A stretch of DNA of 8,812 nt from Candidatus Obscuribacterales bacterium (lineage in GTDB: Bacteria > Cyanobacteriota > Vampirovibrionia > Obscuribacterales > Obscuribacteraceae), in contig JAKFVJ010000082.1 in NCBI GenBank assembly GCA_021732245.1, forward strand, positions 1 to 8,812. Reading direction: 5' to 3'. The position numbers were made by a program, and so were the translations under genes. The notes under the pieces are model-generated. The model was not told where the DNA came from. It saw only the letters and a program-made list of their open reading frames with translations, and made no database searches. Below, piece after piece: positions 5,880 to 8,812 of the stretch; position 1 is the first letter of the stretch; each line of letters begins with the position of its first letter.

Positions 5880-6884
5880 TTACTGGGCTACACCAGCCTG
5901 TGATGCCAGTTTCGTGGCACTTTCAGGAATTGCTTCCAACTCGCTATTTCTGCTATGGGCAGCCATTATGGTCAGAGCAACTCCCCGTACCAGGCTGACG
6001 AAGGTTAGGACTAAGAACAGCCCGAAGACCATGTGCATCGCTTGGGAGAAGCCATAGATTAAGGCGACTGCTAACCCGAAAGCTATCTGACCCCGGACTT
6101 TGATAGGAGTCGTCGCCGGGTCAGGAATCATATATAAGGTGAAGAGAATGAAGGCGGCGCTGGTCATGGGCACCAGAGGCACCAGAAGTGGCACGCCGAA
6201 AATAAAGTGGCGAGCGACAGCTTGAAGGACAAAGCCGCCTAACCAAGCTAAGACTAAAGGCAGTCTGCCTGTACAGAAGCCGTGAATGAGAATTCCTGTA
6301 AATAGAATGACGCCAGGTACTACCCAATCCCAAACGCCGGTGACATTTTCTGTGAAGTGATAAGGCGGCGACATACCGACAAACGGAAAGAGCAATAAGG
6401 TAATTGTGATACCAAAGTTGGATGGGTTAAAAAAGTGTTGGGTGCGATTACCGACTGGTGCACGGAACAACAATTTCGAGGCAATAGAAAGCACAGCAGC
6501 AAATACGACTGGCATAAACTTCTCATTAGGAAAGAGCAACATGCCACAGGCAAAACCGGTAATCATTGCCGGCATAAAAAAGGACATGACACCAAAGAGG
6601 TCATTGCCGATGCGCGGCTTTCTGCCGGTTGCCCAGCAGTCTGCTAATTCCAAAGCCAATTGAGCTGCACAAGCGCTGCCAACGGCGATAAATGGCGTTA
6701 TCCAAGCTTGTTCAAAACCTAATACCGTGTGACCAAGGACATTCAAGACAATCATCAAGACGCCGAAATACCAGAGAGCGAAAGTTCTGCGACGAGCATC
6801 CTTATTAGGATAGAAGTTGAGCGTGGCAATTGCCGGTTCCGGCTTTTGCGTAATTGTTCTTTGGTTAGTCGTTTGTGTGGCCAT
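5880..6884 (-). CDS. unbU: RnfD/NqrB-like integral membrane protein, UnbU-like
   Basis: The 334-residue product is strongly hydrophobic, with about nine or ten membrane segments from residue 37 to 308, a polar N-terminus and a polar C-terminal tail of about 25 residues. HFFNPSNFGIT (150-160) and YMIPDPATTP (251-260) correspond to conserved places in RnfD/NqrB, membrane subunits of sodium- or proton-pumping electron-transfer complexes. The SGAT-type motif that carries covalent FMN in RnfD/NqrB is not seen. No other Rnf/Nqr gene is nearby. The family is called UNBU in enediyne clusters; its role is unproven, and transport or membrane redox chemistry are both guesses. The ATG at 6884 has AAAGGA seven bases upstream; an in-frame GTG at 6905 would overlap unbV and is less likely. 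The start lies one base after the unbV stop, so the two are translationally coupled. Confidence 0.85.
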   Translation of the reverse strand: MATQTTNQRTITQKPEPAIATLNFYPNKDARRRTFALWYFGVLMIVLNVLGHTVLGFEQAWITPFIAVGSACAAQLALELADCWATGRKPRIGNDLFGVMSFFMPAMITGFACGMLLFPNEKFMPVVFAAVLSIASKLLFRAPVGNRTQHFFNPSNFGITITLLLFPFVGMSPPYHFTENVTGVWDWVVPGVILFTGILIHGFCTGRLPLVLAWLGGFVLQAVARHFIFGVPLLVPLVPMTSAAFILFTLYMIPDPATTPIKVRGQIAFGLAVALIYGFSQAMHMVFGLFLVLTFVSLVRGVALTIMAAHSRNSELEAIPESATKLASQAGVAQ

Positions 6885-6885
6885 G

Positions 6886-8754
6886 TTAGTTTCCTTTGAC
6901 CTCACTGCCTAAATGCACCAGGTGATAACCCGGCTCAAAGTTGCGTTTTTCTTCATGGACTTTTCCTTGGCTATCGCGCCACAAAAGATCCACTGGCAGT
7001 GAAGCTGTTGCAGGCACATCGCCTAGTCCGAAGTGAATTTCGCTGCTGCGCTTGCCGGAGTGTCCACTGCCACCATCGACTTGAGCAACTGCTTCACGAC
7101 CATCCGGATAATGTAATTTGGCGACAGCACCAACGGCAGTTAAGTTCTTGGATCCTTCGATCAAATGCAGCGACAGAGACTTGTTTCTGTCATTCGAGTC
7201 GTTGCGATAGAAATAGGACGGCTCCCATTGATTGGCAACAGCGAAGTCCAAGTCACCGTCACCATCAACATCGGCAATAGCTATGCCGCGACTCACCATG
7301 GGTTCAGCGAGTCCGACTTCTTTAGTGATGTTGTAGTAGCGTCCATCTTGAGCACGTACGAAAAATGCGTTTGGTTCGTGTCCATTAATGTCGTCACCCG
7401 GTTTAAACGACGGCCAATTGCGCGCATCGTGCATCATTTGATCATTGCCGGTTCCAAGAGCTTGCAATTCCGGCCAGCGATTTGTTTTACCTTTGAGGAA
7501 GCCTGTCGCTTGCAAGGCTTCCAATTTGCCGTCATTGTTGAAATCGGCTAGTCGCGCATCCCAACCCCAGCCGCTGCGCGACAGATTCAAATCTTCGCTT
7601 GCTTGCTTATACTGAGGAGTCTGATCTTTGCCTTGAGGCTTGCTCAGCCAAAGGAAGTGGCTTTCCATAAATCCATATTCGGCAGCAATGTTGCTTACGT
7701 AAATGTCGAATTTGCCATCGTTATTCACGTCAGCAAAATCAACACCCATGCCTTTGTAAGAATCACGACCAAGCACTGAAGATGCCGGTGTCATCATGTC
7801 GCGCTTGCCTTCTATAACACTGAAATTAAGAGTGCCGGGCTTCGACTGATTCAAGAGAAGCCTATCGGGTCCAAGATCATTTGCCAGATAAACTTCAGGC
7901 AAGAGGTCACCGTTTATGTCGGCAGATGCTGCAGCGACTGTCCAACCACGCAAAACATCATCGGCAAGATTTGACTTAACTTCCTTGTAGCCACCTTTGC
8001 TCCAAAGAAGAAAATGCTTCAAGCCGCCGTTGTAAGACTTCGATTTAGAGTCGTGGAGTTCTTCTTGTCCTTTTGCCTTTGCATCAAGAATGCGTGAGCC
8101 GTCTTTGAAGTAATTGCAGACAAGCAAGTCTTTGTGTCCGTCACCGTCAAAGTCAGCTTGAGTTACCGCGCAACTAAACCAGCGGTTTTCATCGGCGTTT
8201 GTCGCTGTAATTATTTCCTTGGGGACAAAAGCGGTCTTAGCTATGTCACCTTTTTGACGCAGGAAAGCAATTGGTGTGCGTCCCCAGTAATAGACAAGAA
8301 TGTCTTGCAGTCCATCTTCGTTGAGATCACAAATGAGAGCACCCATTGGTGCCATGGTAGCATCCACCAACTTACCTGAATTGAGGGTGGTAAGTGGATA
8401 ACGCTCTTTGGTGCCCGGCACACAGCCAAGTAAAATGGCATCGGTTCTCGGGTCGATGAAGCAGTAGTCGTTATCGAGACCATCACCGTCGATATCGCCT
8501 AAAGCAATTGATGAACCGGTGGCGGAAATCCAGGCTGATATGCGCTTAAGACTCGGGTGGACCTGGCGGACTATTTTTACACCCGAATTTGGGTACTCCG
8601 AAGGCTCAGGCATGGGCAGTTTTGTAAACTTGAAGCCGGAGGCTAAATCAGCCTTTGCTGTGGCAGAAAGCCTATTTGGCTGCGCGGCTACCCAGGTCAG
8701 TACGACCAGGAGGACGGCTAAAATTCGGGCGGCATGAGGCTTCAAGTTCTGCAT
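6886..8754 (-). CDS. unbV: Secreted FG-GAP/VCBS repeat protein with ASPIC/UnbV domain (CRTAC1-like), UnbV-like
   Basis: The 622-residue product begins with a Sec-type signal peptide (basic start, hydrophobic stretch at about 11-24, likely cut after VAA). It has no lipobox cysteine, so it is exported rather than anchored as a lipoprotein. Seven FG-GAP-type loops follow, starting near Asp87, Asp143, Asp201, Asp279, Asp342, Asp404 and Asp495. Most have the DxDxDG or DxNxDG calcium-binding pattern; the fourth (DINGDLLPE) is degenerate. They should form a beta-propeller. Residues of about 536-612 form the ASPIC/UnbV domain, with VGAVAKLHYPDG, a GGSGHSG turn and HFGLGD. No enzyme motif is visible. 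The ATG at 8754 is supported by AAAGGA ahead of it. It is the first gene of the visible minus-strand operon, with unbU one base downstream. The ribosome site of unbU lies within its last codons (Lys-Gly-Asn). Confidence 0.88.
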   Translation of the reverse strand: MQNLKPHAARILAVLLVVLTWVAAQPNRLSATAKADLASGFKFTKLPMPEPSEYPNSGVKIVRQVHPSLKRISAWISATGSSIALGDIDGDGLDNDYCFIDPRTDAILLGCVPGTKERYPLTTLNSGKLVDATMAPMGALICDLNEDGLQDILVYYWGRTPIAFLRQKGDIAKTAFVPKEIITATNADENRWFSCAVTQADFDGDGHKDLLVCNYFKDGSRILDAKAKGQEELHDSKSKSYNGGLKHFLLWSKGGYKEVKSNLADDVLRGWTVAAASADINGDLLPEVYLANDLGPDRLLLNQSKPGTLNFSVIEGKRDMMTPASSVLGRDSYKGMGVDFADVNNDGKFDIYVSNIAAEYGFMESHFLWLSKPQGKDQTPQYKQASEDLNLSRSGWGWDARLADFNNDGKLEALQATGFLKGKTNRWPELQALGTGNDQMMHDARNWPSFKPGDDINGHEPNAFFVRAQDGRYYNITKEVGLAEPMVSRGIAIADVDGDGDLDFAVANQWEPSYFYRNDSNDRNKSLSLHLIEGSKNLTAVGAVAKLHYPDGREAVAQVDGGSGHSGKRSSEIHFGLGDVPATASLPVDLLWRDSQGKVHEEKRNFEPGYHLVHLGSEVKGN

Positions 8755-8812
8755 GAAAGCTTCCTTTCAAGCATATCCAGGTGAACGATAAACCAGATAA
8801 GCAGGTTAGGCA
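8755..8812. other. Upstream edge of the unb operon
   Basis: These 58 bases hold the unbV ribosome site (AAAGGAAG on the minus strand, about 8762-8769) and no recognisable promoter. One minus-strand frame has a TAA almost at the edge and could be the end of a preceding gene, but the stretch is too short to say. Confidence 0.3.

Noticed and set aside
6320..6663. Several overlapping open frames on both strands inside unbU
   Set aside because: All are shadows of a long membrane-protein gene with clear family signatures.
7165..7551. Plus-strand open frame of 128 codons inside unbV
   Set aside because: It lies entirely antisense to the FG-GAP coding region and has no recognisable motif; it reflects the codon pattern of the opposite strand.
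1..8812. CRISPR arrays, tRNA or rRNA genes, insertion sequences
   Set aside because: No regularly spaced repeats, cloverleaf-like segments or transposase-like reading frames were seen.

Overview
This 8.8 kb bacterial window joins a housekeeping segment, a mobile-looking restriction-modification (R-M) cassette, and an operon of three genes best known from enediyne antibiotic clusters. The organism is unclear. Base composition is moderate, and HemE is of an ordinary bacterial type. Planctomycetes, Acidobacteria or non-photosynthetic Cyanobacteria (Melainabacteria-like) would all fit, but nothing here decides between them.

Left segment (1-1974). A truncated FAD/NAD(P) oxidoreductase of the thioredoxin-reductase fold runs off the left edge on the minus strand. 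It diverges from hemE (uroporphyrinogen decarboxylase, plus strand). Twelve bases after hemE, a convergent minus-strand gene encodes a small helix-turn-helix protein of the HigA-like antitoxin/regulator type. No toxin gene is visible beside it.

Middle segment (1975-4708). A 254-base region carries two different palindromes and a plausible forward promoter. It leads into a type II R-M operon: a C5-cytosine methyltransferase, a Vsr mismatch endonuclease, and an NgoMIV-family endonuclease (expected site GCCGGC). The methyltransferase and vsr frames overlap by 152 bases, and vsr and the endonuclease are 3 bases apart. Short matching blocks in the same order lie just before and just after the cassette. 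They suggest an imperfect flanking direct repeat left by insertion or duplication.

Right segment (4709-8812, minus strand). The operon reads unbV (secreted FG-GAP/CRTAC1-like protein), unbU (RnfD/NqrB-like membrane protein), then unbL (DUF1702). unbV and unbU are separated by one base. unbL follows after a gap that holds its own good promoter candidate. In enediyne clusters these families sit with the polyketide synthase PKSE and thioesterase TEBC. Neither is in this window, so the trio is either the end of a cluster extending past base 8812 or a stand-alone system of unknown function. It is the most interesting part of the window.
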